Source of the DNA: Mimachlamys varia
Lineage: Eukaryota; Mollusca; Bivalvia; Pectinida; Pectinidae
Length of the DNA: 64,000 nucleotides
Assembly (NCBI GenBank): GCA_947623455.1
Contig: OX392532.1
Coordinates: forward strand, 49,169,058 to 49,233,057
Direction: 5' to 3'
The notes beneath the pieces were generated by a model, which worked only from the letters and a program-made list of their open reading frames with translations, searched no databases and was not told the origin of the DNA. Below are positions 58,701-61,900 of the stretch, piece after piece. Positions within the stretch are counted from its first letter, which is position 1, and every line of letters starts with the position of its first letter. Made by a program: the position numbers and the translations under genes.

Positions 58701-59160
58701 TTTGAGGTTATTTTTTATGCAATATTTTGAACAAATTGTATCTGAAATCAATGGAAAAGACATCATTTTCTGGATATTTTATGTGATTGGTTAAAACAAA
58801 ACATGATATTAAGAGGAATTCACCTCAAAATACATGATATTAACCAAATAAAATTACATAGATTATATGGAGAAAAAAAATTGTGATTGGGAAAAACATG
58901 ATATAAAGAGGAATGTGATATTAACAGGAGTGATATTAAGTGGAGTTCACTGTATAAAGAATACATATTGTAAAAGGAATGATGTTTAACCCTTAACTGT
59001 ACAATGTTTTGTGTGTTTCCAGATCGTCTATTTTATCGGTTTGTTGGTTCTGTCATATGCTGCTGCGTATATCGTCTCGATGGCCGTAGAAGCACCGATG
59101 ATTGGTCTGGAGAAAATCCTTATACAGACTCTAAGGAGACGCACACAGAACGTGCTGTGA
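16410..59160 (+). CDS. NRF-6-like membrane acyltransferase, 15 coding exons, complete
   Basis: Joining 15 exons (listed separately) gives one uninterrupted 753-residue frame of 2262 nt with every intron GT-AG and in phase. Residues 1-28 look like a signal peptide. Residues about 30-220 are the NRF domain, with the typical IDAAGKLPSGVLRGKLAWIG and SYDEC blocks and several cysteines. A membrane segment lies at about 230-251 and a polar linker at 252-330. An acyltransferase-3 domain starts at about 336 (LNGMRVLSMWWVILGH, with the family's Arg and His) and continues through many hydrophobic helices to the end. NRF-6 in C. elegans affects fluoxetine response and yolk/lipid transport; the substrate of these acyltransferases is generally unknown. 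Length is normal for the family. Introns are 0.7-16 kb and packed with repeats. The membrane location and lipid-related role are inferred from the family. Confidence 0.93.
16790..16878. mobile_element. 89-bp hairpin MITE with 9-bp target duplication
   Basis: The left arm begins catcgtcggatacccacggt and the right arm is its near-perfect complement (accgtgggtatccgacgatg). The element is flanked on both sides by GATAACACT (16781-16789 and 16879-16887). A 9-bp duplication is typical of Mutator-like elements. It sits 19 bp inside intron 1. Confidence 0.88.
17651..17801. mobile_element. Foldback MITE in intron 1
   Basis: The arms attcaatggtttgccgttta and its complement taaacggcaaaccattgaat close a palindrome of about 150 bp. 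The inner arms atggcagatttttt / aaaaaatctgccat also pair. There is no ORF. Confidence 0.88.
18055..18375 (-). repeat. Two tRNA-derived SINE pieces
   Basis: Two related blocks, about 18055-18160 and 18280-18375, read on the minus strand as a tRNA-like head. Each has a B box (gattcgaacccc, and ggctcgaaccac in the second), the motif ggaaggtccc, and a common tail cagtttcctctcccgttaca-like. Both are diverged copies of one SINE family. Confidence 0.65.
18503..18670. mobile_element. Foldback MITE in intron 1, 168 bp
   Basis: The arms aactgatgtatgcaatttta and its complement taaaattgcatacatcagtt are at the two ends. The pairing continues through cagattcattccttgtcata / tatgacaaggaatgaatctg. It ends 74 bp before exon 2. 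Confidence 0.9.
18745..18902 (+). CDS. NRF-6-like gene, coding exon 2
   Basis: Residues 121-173. It holds the NRF domain hallmark, IDAAGKLPSGVLRGKLAWIG followed by SYDECKDI, and the IRGKYCMGA block. The acceptor is tcttttcag and the donor is ggg/gtatga. Confidence 0.93.
19574..19728. mobile_element. Foldback MITE in intron 2, 155 bp
   Basis: The arms ggattgaaagt and actttcaatcc are at the ends, with inner arms ctatgaaaggtcagccgtta / taacggctgacctttcatag. The centre is the symmetrical agccctagggggct. Confidence 0.9.
20446..20600. mobile_element. Foldback MITE in intron 2, 155 bp
   Basis: The arms aaggattaacctttgatttt and aaaatcaaaggttaatcctt are exact complements. The inner arm gatcataaatccaatggagc pairs with gctccattggatttatgatc. 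Confidence 0.9.
21340..21427 (+). CDS. NRF-6-like gene, coding exon 3
   Basis: Residues 174-202, IPNQFLMNGVCVPHSCTAKD and onward. This is the NRF block in which a Cys-Val-Pro-x-Ser-Cys motif is typical. The acceptor is gtttcag and the donor is ctatg/gtaggc. Confidence 0.92.
21574..21647. mobile_element. Small palindrome in intron 3
   Basis: The arms ctacctgtcaataactgccc and gggcagttattgacaggtag are exact complements. The pairing continues through attgagtgtt / aacactcaat. A partial extra copy, gcaggtag, lies at 21548-21555. Confidence 0.88.
21735..21880. repeat. MITE family B, partial copy 1
   Basis: The stretch with accaggctttatttagtttg, tcatcaatagcaatgtgtgt and gactgtaacaacatttgct recurs nearly identically at 22945-23010, and in diverged form near 59740-60030. 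Confidence 0.7.
22155..22233 (+). CDS. NRF-6-like gene, coding exon 4
   Basis: Residues 203-228, end of the NRF domain (IVKEPVRTLMSCEEPMPYTA). The donor is chosen at gcctt/gtatgt because it alone restores the phase into exon 5 and joins GVKAAL to AVCGIIVSL. Reading through would end at a TAG 36 bases further on. Confidence 0.88.
22272..22629 (+). mobile_element. Hairpin-ended element (HINE-like), minimal copy
   Basis: It starts with AGCTCACCTGG, then the hairpin GGCCCGAAGGGCC and agtgagcatatgccatgg, followed by a short gtccgtctgtc run. It ends with CCAGGTGAACGATAC, the hairpin AGGCCCTCTGGGCCT and CTTGTT. The outer GCTCACCTGG and CCAGGTGA are inverted. At about 358 bp it has both ends and almost no core, in contrast to the 1.9-kb copy at 61.9 kb. 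It lies 38 bp after exon 4. Confidence 0.8.
22640..23015. repeat. MITE family B, copy 2
   Basis: Inverted pieces acatttgctattgtgacgtc... and ...tttagcaaatgttattacag surround a core that matches 59740-60030. The right part repeats the 21735-21880 copy. Confidence 0.7.
24029..24255 (+). CDS. NRF-6-like gene, coding exon 5
   Basis: Residues 229-304. It begins with a hydrophobic helix (AVCGIIVSLVAIGTLVDLVM) that should cross the membrane after the secreted NRF domain. A charged turn (AEKRKK) follows, then a Ser/Gln/Pro-rich linker likely to be cytosolic. The donor caaagag/gtaaag is needed to keep the frame into exon 6. Confidence 0.9.
24303..24390. repeat. Short inverted-repeat element, copy 1
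   Basis: The arms aactcattcactcct and aggggtgaatgattt are inverted around cttccaattt and ttatgaaat. A related copy lies at about 59466-59545 in the 3' flank. Confidence 0.6.
24400..24815 (-). repeat. Tandem pair of tRNA-derived SINE units
   Basis: Two units (about 24400-24550 and 24645-24810) read on the minus strand as a tRNA-like head: A box tagctcag(a/t)(a/c)gg(t)agagcatcggg and B box ggtttcgagcct or ggttcgagcccc. Both are preceded by the same block, complement of ctcacgcttgtaaggcaacc. The anticodon arms are disordered, so these are SINEs rather than functional tRNA genes. Confidence 0.75.
25169..25583. mobile_element. MITE family A, copy 2
   Basis: Contains aacaggaatgtgacattaag, tttccactaatactagggca, cctcaaaatacatgatatta and the end gtggagtccattgta. 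It is the same element as 58503-58954 and, reversed, 10046-10493. The left terminus seen in the other copies is missing. Confidence 0.75.
26240..26346 (+). mobile_element. 3' end of a hairpin-ended element (diverged)
   Basis: Ends caggtgaccgccaagaccat followed by attggcctcttgtta, matching the 3' terminus CAGGTGA...GGCCTCTTGTT of the copies at 22.6 and 63.8 kb. The 5' end was not found nearby, so this copy is truncated or very diverged. Confidence 0.55.
26457..26630 (+). CDS. NRF-6-like gene, coding exon 6
   Basis: Residues 305-362. It contains the start of the acyltransferase-3 domain, LNGMRVLSMWWVILGHTYLF. The Arg and His spaced as RxLxxxxxxxxH are the conserved pair of this fold and are thought to be catalytic. 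The acceptor is gacacag and the donor is gccg/gtatgt. Confidence 0.94.
26724..26891. mobile_element. 168-bp MITE with TACAGTAAAA termini
   Basis: Left end tacagtaaaacctcaccgac; right end gagtttttactgta, its imperfect complement. The right end read inward is TACAGTAAAA followed by gaatgcccctcattcg, close to the 36-bp minisatellite unit at 30.65-35.04 kb. TA flank and CAGT ends suggest a pogo/Tc1-type MITE. Confidence 0.75.
27039..27386 (+). mobile_element. MITE family C (TTAA-flanked), copy 1
   Basis: TTAA then AGGCCCAATATACGTAACTT at the left; gttacgtatatctggcct then TTAA at the right. The core contains ttgataaccatgcaaaaata and cgcgtgtttacaaatactg. Three more copies occur at 29204, 56122 and 56738, all bounded by TTAA, as expected for piggyBac-type insertion. 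Confidence 0.85.
27591..27684 (+). CDS. NRF-6-like gene, coding exon 7
   Basis: Residues 363-393 (YIQRFSFQAILNGTVSVDTF then FFM), the typical 'xNGxxSVDTFFxxSG' block of animal NRF-6-type acyltransferases. It joins SG from exon 8. Confidence 0.94.
28015..28378. repeat. 57-bp minisatellite, about 6 units
   Basis: The unit contains tattccaggggtgtagagag, cgtaggtgatcgtaatccct and ggatatcaaggatgaca. Three units have lost one base (gcgtagtgatcg). ORFs on both strands across it arise only because 57 is divisible by three. Confidence 0.92.
28583..28675 (+). CDS. NRF-6-like gene, coding exon 8
   Basis: Residues 394-424: S-GLLVTYLFLKN, then FNWVLFYFHRFWR, which matches the conserved 'YxHRxxRLTP' region once joined to exon 9. 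The acceptor is gattacag and the donor is ggcg/gtaaga. Confidence 0.94.
28850..28935 (+). mobile_element. 5' end of a hairpin-ended element (fragment)
   Basis: ccctgccatgaaatggccaggg forms a hairpin with a GAA loop, followed by tatatatgatgttgcc and a tcgtttcgtcattctgtc run. It has the same plan as the copies at 22.27 and 61.9 kb, but a different stem. Confidence 0.45.
29204..29599 (-). mobile_element. MITE family C (TTAA-flanked), copy 2
   Basis: Inverted relative to copy 1. Begins TTAAAGGCCCATTGTATACG and ends tacgtatattgggcctTTAA. It contains gatatcagcaatattcaaga and aaacacgcatccattttgaa. Confidence 0.85.
29918..30130 (+). mobile_element. Hairpin-ended element, 5' fragment
   Basis: cccctgccatgaaatgggtg is followed by a G run, gttacccatgtctgtctcat, catcccgtcccattgcgtcg and then ttgaaaaactactgatctga. 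The 'aaaactactgatc' box after a C/G-rich tetranucleotide-like run is common to this element class. Confidence 0.5.
30253..30445 (+). CDS. NRF-6-like gene, coding exon 9
   Basis: Residues 425-489: LTPVYAFCIMVWGVLFF (helix), a luminal loop with CSKSWWANLLYINNFYP, a strongly conserved block of this family, and the end SGDINQQ. The acceptor is ttttccag and the donor is caacag/gtgaga. Confidence 0.95.
30650..35036. repeat. 36-bp minisatellite, about 122 units, in intron 9
   Basis: The unit is tacagtaaaaccttgatata followed by atgtccctcgtttata (36 bp). Common variants are acagtaacacc, atgcccctc and cctttatat, plus a few 2-4 base indels. The unit begins like the TACAGTAAAA terminus of the MITE at 26724-26891. 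Long minus-strand ORFs (up to 255 codons) are artefacts of a unit length divisible by three. The array fills intron 9 almost to the exon 10 acceptor. Confidence 0.97.
35048..35127 (+). CDS. NRF-6-like gene, coding exon 10
   Basis: Residues 490-515: CMGWSWYLANDMQFYIISPF then ILILLY. This is the C-x-x-x-WYLxNDMQF hallmark of NRF-6 acyltransferases. The 80-bp exon is wedged between two large 36-bp arrays; its acceptor (tctttatccag) lies 10 bases after the end of the first. Confidence 0.95.
35344..36900. repeat. 36-bp minisatellite, about 43 units, in intron 10
   Basis: The unit is ggttaggagttcgctaccac followed by taaccttccaccgctg (36 bp), with variants ccatcgctt, agatcgc, agtacgc and ttcactacc. 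The final unit runs into gggtttggaattcgaggccc, a tRNA B-box-like motif, and then a SINE tail. The 327-codon + strand ORF is an artefact of the unit length. Confidence 0.97.
36860..37055 (+). repeat. SINE 3' part next to the 36-bp array
   Basis: Contains the B-box-like ttggaattcgaggcccatgt, then gtcagaggtttttcttcagg, and the tail acctggcacattctcaaatg... ccaaacagaccaaaaca. The tail matches, on the opposite strand, that of the SINE at 39773-39986. Confidence 0.7.
37584..37682 (+). CDS. NRF-6-like gene, coding exon 11
   Basis: Residues 516-548: WRKIGLAVCGGLIAACVFIR then AMTAFEFGIHVP, a membrane helix followed by a luminal segment. The acceptor is tttctag and the donor is ccaac/gtaagt. Confidence 0.92.
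37920..38840 (-). pseudogene. Degraded reverse-transcriptase element in intron 11
   Basis: On the minus strand, the frame ending at 38175 has KKFADLVDCINVNPTELMIK, ASYLHLYLNYDQKGQLTSKL, YDNCDIFCF and ASPSYGDYMSQLICYSRACS. This is the region after the catalytic box in the same RT family as the 12.6-kb relic. The upstream frame (38839 to 38627) has NINLAKSFNLLSG before a frameshift that destroys the YxDD box. The 3' part (38040-38240) is closely similar to 12165-12320. Confidence 0.75.
39410..39557 (+). CDS. NRF-6-like gene, coding exon 12
   Basis: Residues 549-598: QTITKHTDNYYGQHAPLYNK, then MYTRIAPYIVGMILGYVLHR. The 'YxKPxxRxxPYxxGxxxGYxL' pattern is conserved in this family. The true frame begins before the internal Met at 39471. 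The donor is ctaag/gtaggt. Confidence 0.93.
39610..39770 (+). mobile_element. Fragment of a GTCC-rich element
   Basis: Contains gcatgcgtctgtccacctgt, ccgtccagacacctgtccgt, and 'ttaaaaaccatggcccgatt' in the place of the usual 'aaaactactg' box, then the SINE below. A similar 'cacttggacagatttggttc' block follows at 40107, so one element was split by the SINE. Confidence 0.45.
39773..39986 (-). repeat. tRNA-derived SINE with Meta-like domain
   Basis: Read on the minus strand it starts gggcaatggtggccgagtgg, ttaaggtgttccgac (A-box region of a Leu/Ser-type tRNA), then ctgggttcaaacc (B box). Next come ggtcagtggttttttcactt, ctctggctttcctccacc and a tail aataggatgtaaaacaaaat. The central 'ggctttcctccacc' part is the conserved domain of bivalve Meta-type SINEs, as far as I can recall it. 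Confidence 0.8.
40392..40520 (+). mobile_element. 5' part of a CGTC-rich element
   Basis: ggtgctcattttttcaaatc is followed by gtccgtggtccgtcgtccgt and a (CCGT)n run, then ttctcacaaaatgg. The ttctcacaaaatgg plus gtgtctccaattgag part has an inverted match at about 52737-52775. Confidence 0.5.
41426..41867 (+). other. Two small ORFs of unknown meaning
   Basis: Adjacent ORFs of 67 codons (41426-41629, seven Cys) and 63 codons (41676-41867, beginning MSSDSFHEDNPYGLIQFQ) lie in intron 12. I recognise neither. They fall in a stretch where the motif tgtggct/agccaca recurs (40.55-44.6 kb), so they may belong to an element. Coding status is unproven. Confidence 0.25.
42007..42324 (+). other. Unassigned 105-codon ORF, GC-richer
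   Basis: Begins MYNLIKLSLPEQRQEIYHNI and has a more coding-like composition than its surroundings up to about 42240. It then passes into a low-complexity gctcgctcgctcacac region. It could be an exon of the nested gene downstream or of a transposon; no family was recognised. Confidence 0.3.
43098..43228. mobile_element. Palindromic MITE inside the foldback element
   Basis: The arms tgtacctatgtaagatcggt with ctattccaccc and ggggtgacaaaatgg pair with ccattttgtcacccc, gggtgaaatag and acctatcttacataggtaca. The loop is about 35 bp. Confidence 0.85.
43808..43954 (+). other. 48-codon hydrophobic micro-ORF
   Basis: Reads MMASTLDIVAVILLILILLA, LVAIVYKLFAIARRW and ends EHMAV. This is one clear membrane helix followed by a basic turn. 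It lies 40 bases after ccaatgagaaaaag. A similar layout, ccaatgataaag followed by a 28-codon hydrophobic ORF starting MVEIVAKLPLILC, occurs at about 41260-41408. Whether either is expressed is unknown. Confidence 0.3.
45130..47070 (+). CDS. Nested three-exon ORF, Crypton-like recombinase C-terminus (partial)
   Basis: Exons 45130-45325, 45771-45894 and 46755-47070 join in phase (gag/gtgcat; cttttaacag; gacatgag/gtactc; gattgcag), giving 211 codons to a TAA. Exon one reads NQLDWVCQHLGHTSKVHKTH then YRQMSGMLERVYVSKLLLIQ. The HLGHT...HYR spacing is that of a tyrosine-recombinase C-terminus, where Y would be the nucleophile. An acidic linker follows, then a basic segment (KKRRVQHKRQRWSQEEEKEL) that resembles a DNA-binding tail found after such domains. 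The upstream exon with the catalytic Arg and His was not found. The first ATG coincides with the acceptor, so the start is probably further upstream. It lies in intron 12, same strand as the host gene. Family assignment is tentative; splice structure is better supported. Confidence 0.55.
47170..47720 (+). pseudogene. Tandem duplicate of the last nested exon and its 3' flank
   Basis: 47393-47520 repeats 46858-46985 with changes (acaaaagacaagttggtaaa versus acaaaagacagcgttggtca; shared gatctggaattgttccaagg-like block). 47520-47675 repeats 47165-47315 (ttacagaggaacagatttga, tactttactttcaaactagt). The copy has lost the reading frame of the parent exon, so it is a pseudo-exon made by segmental duplication. 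Confidence 0.7.
47879..49420 (+). mobile_element. Intact Tc1-like transposon, 1542 bp
   Basis: The 25-bp terminal inverted repeats are perfect and start TACTGAAACGAAAAAGAAAC. They are flanked by TA (47877-47878 and 49421-49422), the expected target duplication. The element contains one uninterrupted transposase ORF. Perfect ends plus an intact ORF suggest recent insertion into intron 12. Confidence 0.93.
48175..49194 (+). CDS. Tc1-like DD34E transposase
   Basis: I start at the second ATG (MPRLSKVDRGRAIAMLLAGN, 339 aa), the usual N-terminus of this family; an in-frame ATG at 48148 would add nine residues. The N-terminal half has two helix-turn-helix regions (FRVHKSTISRLVSRL, then PQTVINRLREANLRARR) separated by a basic GRPR-type AT hook (SGRPRVTS). 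The catalytic core has FTDESRF (first Asp), FQQDNARPH (second Asp) and SPIEHLWDEL (Glu). There are exactly 34 residues between second Asp and Glu, hence DD34E. The length is typical (about 340 aa). No stop or frameshift interrupts it, so the enzyme could be active; this is not proven by sequence alone. Confidence 0.95.
   Translation: MPRLSKVDRGRAIAMLLAGNTQLHVARQFRVHKSTISRLVSRLNATGRVNDQPRSGRPRVTSRRQDRVLRLAHLRNRRLMAAETARNTIGNHNRRIHPQTVINRLREANLRARRQYVGLPLTPQRRARRMQWATAHMPRRFPMRRWRSMLFTDESRFTLFRADGRQRVYRRRGERFADACVLEHDRFGGGSVMVWAGISHGLKTPLVIVNGNLTAVRYRDEILRPHVVPFVRQHHLTFQQDNARPHVARVCRDFLATQNIAPIDWPPYSPDLSPIEHLWDELDRRIRNRRNPPNTLPQLANALVQEWNNIPIRKVNALMNSMQQRIRDVITVRGGHTRY
50470..51295 (+). mobile_element. 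Hairpin-ended element with 126-bp core repeats
   Basis: Begins tatgtcccccaaacgaagtg followed by gggggacata, a long hairpin. It continues with ttcttattattattattatt and gtttcttcc, then the box ctcaaaaactactggacgga. The core has about three units of about 125 bp (gattggtcgaaatttatata, atggccgctatttcctgg). It ends gtagtttgggggacatct. Same plan as the other hairpin elements but with different end sequences. Confidence 0.65.
51335..51980. repeat. 52-bp array, about 12.5 units
   Basis: Units of gacatcctagacacatacct, atggacatagaaatagccac, acaatctatata; some units lack four bases (ctatagac). Identical in unit to the two arrays bounding 42765-44605. The flank to the right (52000-52370) matches 44090-44300 inverted. 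Confidence 0.95.
52866..54779 (+). mobile_element. Hairpin-ended element with 155-bp units in a 465-bp order
   Basis: Starts in gtccgtccgtccgttagtcc, then about 11 units of 155 bp (gttatcgctatttctgagaa, tctttctcaaatttcatgtg, catggccgacaggcagccat, cttggattttgaca). Every third unit is most alike, so 53427, 53892 and 54357 mark identical points 465 bp apart. It ends gtgggcgcca, AGATCCCTCTGGGATCT, CTTGTT. The three 65-codon minus-strand ORFs are artefacts of the repeat. Confidence 0.8.
54838..55171. mobile_element. Large palindrome, about 334 bp
   Basis: The left arm (cacggtggggaatcacgtgg, gttggtgagtaacacgaata, ttgaaagtgaaaatagaggt, aagacactgaaaatactcat, tcatagtgacgagcatat) is repeated as its complement on the right. 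The arms are about 140 bp with about 90% pairing by eye; the loop is about 50 bp. Confidence 0.9.
55860..56049 (+). CDS. NRF-6-like gene, coding exon 13
   Basis: Residues 599-661. It has a membrane helix (VKVLIGWAVSIAIGISVVYG), then YNASLTTSVFYLALNRLAWS and LALAWVIFACATGYGG. The 'xxRxxWSxxLxWxxxACxxGxGG' block is a hallmark of NRF-6-type acyltransferases. The acceptor follows a long T run (ttctttatttcag). Confidence 0.95.
56122..56486 (+). mobile_element. MITE family C (TTAA-flanked), copy 3
   Basis: TTAAAGGCCCAATATACGTA at the left; gtagtgggcctTTAA at the right; the core matches copy 1 including gacgcgtgtttacaaatacc. It lies 73 bp after exon 13. Confidence 0.87.
56738..57130 (-). mobile_element. 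MITE family C (TTAA-flanked), copy 4
   Basis: Inverted relative to copy 3 and 251 bp from it, with TTAAAGGCCCAATATACGTA at the left and tatattgggcccTTAA at the right. Copies 3 and 4 could pair as an intronic hairpin. Confidence 0.87.
57215..57354 (+). CDS. NRF-6-like gene, coding exon 14
   Basis: Residues 662-708: LVNSILSWSVWAPLGRLTYC then AYLIHPMVLEYFFNQ. The 'WxPLxRLTYxxYLxHP' block is highly conserved near the end of these proteins; its His is a candidate functional residue. The donor is catg/gtaggg. Confidence 0.95.
57480..57736 (-). repeat. tRNA-derived SINE, third family
   Basis: On the minus strand it begins ggcacagtggtctagtggta (A box) and has gggttgcaagttcgatttcc (B box) about 45 bp later. 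The body has ccacttgttccagtctactc and tcagctgtaaatgagtaagg. It has no tRNA acceptor stem, so it is not a tRNA gene. Confidence 0.7.
58005..58090 (+). mobile_element. 5' end of a hairpin-ended element
   Basis: tttttgtaggtccaaaggac followed by cagtgagcttgcgtgatggc. The hairpin GGTCCAAAGGACC corresponds to GGCCCGAAGGGCC of other copies, with matching changes in both arms. A weak gtccgtctgtccgtc run follows at 58232. Confidence 0.6.
58503..58954. mobile_element. MITE family A, copy 3
   Basis: Left end tacattgcattcctctttat, followed by atcatgttgcatttgtcaga; right end gtgatattaagtggagttca then ctgta. It is the inverse orientation of 10046-10493 and keeps the left end that copy 2 lacks. It ends 68 bp before exon 15. 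Confidence 0.8.
59023..59160 (+). CDS. NRF-6-like gene, coding exon 15 and stop
   Basis: Residues 709-753: IVYFIGLLVLSYAAAYIVSM, then AVEAPMIGLEKIL, and a short basic tail ending QNVL. The last helix followed by 'xxExPxxxLEK' is the usual end of NRF-6-type proteins. TGA at 59158-59160. Confidence 0.95.
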   Translation: MVYFIGLLVLSYAAAYIVSMAVEAPMIGLEKILIQTLRRRTQNVL

Positions 59161-60465
59161 GCAAAATTACAGATTTCACAGCCAGGGAAGTGTTTTATAA
59201 TTTTCAAGATTTTCCGCCCACTCAATTTACAATATAAGTGAAAATTAAGACAATCTCTGAACATTAATTTATATTATTAAATTTAGCATTTTACAAATAT
59301 TCTTAAAACCATTAAGAGAAACATGCTCTAATATTTAAAACTATGCTTTTCAGATATTGCACACAAAAATACAGTGTCATTCTATTCCTGAACTTATTTT
59401 CAGAATGAATTAATTTTAACATTTGACTTCTGTAATTTGACACAAGTGATGAGCTTGATCATAAATTCATTCACCCCTGAAGGTACACTTGAACTCCTCC
59501 AATTTGATAATAAGAATAGCTCATTATGAAAAATCAGGGATGATCAAGTTCAAATACACCTGTTCAGAATGAATCTTTGCTTTCCTGTTTTTAAGTGCAA
59601 TTTATGCAATTTGACATTTTTTGTTTAAACTTATAATTTGTATGAAGTTTATTTTTTAGAAATGATAATACTGACTTTCCATAATACTGACCTTTCAAAG
59701 GTCATTTAAGAAATATTATCTGAATGATGAAAGTCAAAAAAATGTATATGAATGTCTTATATTTACATTTGCTTATAACAAAAAGCGAGTGCAAATGTTG
59801 ATTGTTTTAGCAAGTTATAACAACACTTGTATTGTGACGTAATCAATCTCATTATTGTCTTCTCTTGACTTGATGTTCAGAAACAGTTAAACTGTTCAAC
59901 TAACTAAACAAAGCACAAGAATTCTATAAAATGTAAATATAAGTAATGAACTTTTAGCAAAGGTGTTTTGTTACAGTCCTCAACGTTTTCTAAAACAATC
60001 ATTGTCTAATTATAAAGCTTAAATTACCTTGTGTAAAACTATAAAAAGAAAGATTAAATTCAAAAAAAATTATTTAAGCTTTTCATTAATTGGAAGACTT
60101 ATCGGTCTGTCATTTGAATGCATATGATATCAATGTTAGTACTATATTTTTTAATCATTTGTATAATAACTGGAATATCAATGGAATATGTTATTATAGT
60201 TGTAATTATTATTCAAATAACCAGTTTTGTTAAAACCTTATTGTACAGTATGTATGACTGTGTTATTTTATTGATCAAACTAACATTCCATCAAAATATT
60301 GTTTATAGTTTATTTGATACATTGATAGAGAAATTTTGTACCGTAAATCAGCTACTGTACCAGTATGTACAGATGTAAATAATTAACAGTAAACTTGACC
60401 TGTGTTATTTAGAAACCTGTAATCAGACTGTAAACCATATCAATTTATATACGCAATAAATGAAT
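59161..60465. other. 3' UTR and flank, candidate polyA signal
   Basis: AT-rich. The only clear AATAAA that I noticed is at 60455-60460, which would give a 1.3-kb 3' UTR. The region also contains a copy of the 24303-24390 inverted-repeat element (about 59466-59545) and a MITE family B copy (59740-60030). Confidence 0.4.
59740..60030. repeat. MITE family B, copy 3
   Basis: Contains tatttacatttgct, cttgtattgtgacgtaatca, ctaaacaaagcacaagaatt, aaatgtaaatataagtaatg and tgttttgttacagtcctc, in the same order as 22640-23015. Confidence 0.65.
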
Positions 60466-60571
60466 TTGAGCTGAATCTTATATGATTAATAAGTTATATT
60501 AAATTATAGAAAACAGATATTGAAGTAAAAACATCATGTGTTTTATAGTAATGTTTTAGGTGGTGATTAGT

Positions 60572-61900
60572 TGGAATATTGGACGGGCAAGACGGTATGT
60601 TGTATGTTAACCTCTCGGCTATCCCCGGAATATTGGACGGGCAAGACGGTATGTTGTATGTTAACCTCTCGGCTATCCCCAGAATATTGGACAGGCAAGA
60701 CGGTATGTTGTATGTTAACCTCTCGGCTATCCCCGGAATATTACGCGGGCGATACAGTATGGTGTATGTTACCCTCTCGGCTATCCCTGGAATATTGGAC
60801 GGGTGATACAGTATGTTGTATGTTAACCTCTCGGCTACCCCTGGAATATTGGACGGCCGATACAGTATGTTGTATGTTAACCTCTCGGCTACCCCCCAAA
60901 TATTGGACGGGCGATACAGTATGTTGTATGTTAACCTCTCGGCTATCCCTGGAATATTGGACGGGTGATACAGTATGTTGTATGTTAACCTCTCGGCTAT
61001 CCCCGGAATATTGGATGGGCGATACAGTATGTTGTATATTAACCTCTCGGCTATCCCCGGAATATTGGACGGGCGATACAGTATGTTGTATGTTAACCTC
61101 TCGGGTATCCCCAGAATATTGGACGGGCGATACAGTATGTTGTATGTTAACCTCTCGGCTATCCCCGGAATATTGGACGGGCGATACAGTATGTTGTATG
61201 TTAACCTCTCGGCTATCCCCGGAATATTGGATGGGCGATACAGTATGTTGTATATTAACCTCTCGGCTATCCGTGGAATATTGGACGGGTGATACAGTAT
61301 GTTGTATGTTAACCTCTCGGCTATCCCCGGAATATTGGATGGGCGATACAGTATGTTGTATATTAACCTCTCGGCTATCCCTGGAATATTGGACGGGTGA
61401 TACAGTATGTTGTATATTAACCTCTCGGCTATCCCTGGAATATTGGACGGGTGATACAGTATGTTGTATGTTAACCTCTCGGCTATCCCCGGAATATTGG
61501 ATGGGCGATACAGTATGTTGTATATTAACCTCTCGGCTATCCCTGGAATATTGGACGGGTGATACAGTATGTTGTATATTAACCTCTCGGCTATCCCTGG
61601 AATATTGGATGGGCGATACATTATGTTGTATATTAACCTCTCGGCTATCCCTGGAATATTGGACGGGTGATACAGTATGTTGTATGTTAACCTCTCGGCT
61701 ATCCCCGGAATATTGGATGGGCGATACAGTATGTTGTATGTTAACCTCTCGGCTATCCCCGGAATATTGGACGGGCGATACAGTATGTTGTATATTAACC
61801 TCTCGGCTATCCCTGGAATATTGGATGGGCGATACAGTATGTTGTATGTTAACCTTTCGGCTATCCCTGGAATATTACGCAGGCGATACAGTATGTTTTA
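60572..61900. repeat. 54-bp minisatellite, about 24 units, left part
   Basis: The unit is ggaatattggacgggcgata, cagtatgttgtatgttaacc, tctcggctatcccc (54 bp), with alternates gatggg, gggtga and tatatt. Open frames of 494 codons (+) and 375 codons (-) exist only because 54 is divisible by three; they encode pure repeats. Confidence 0.97.
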
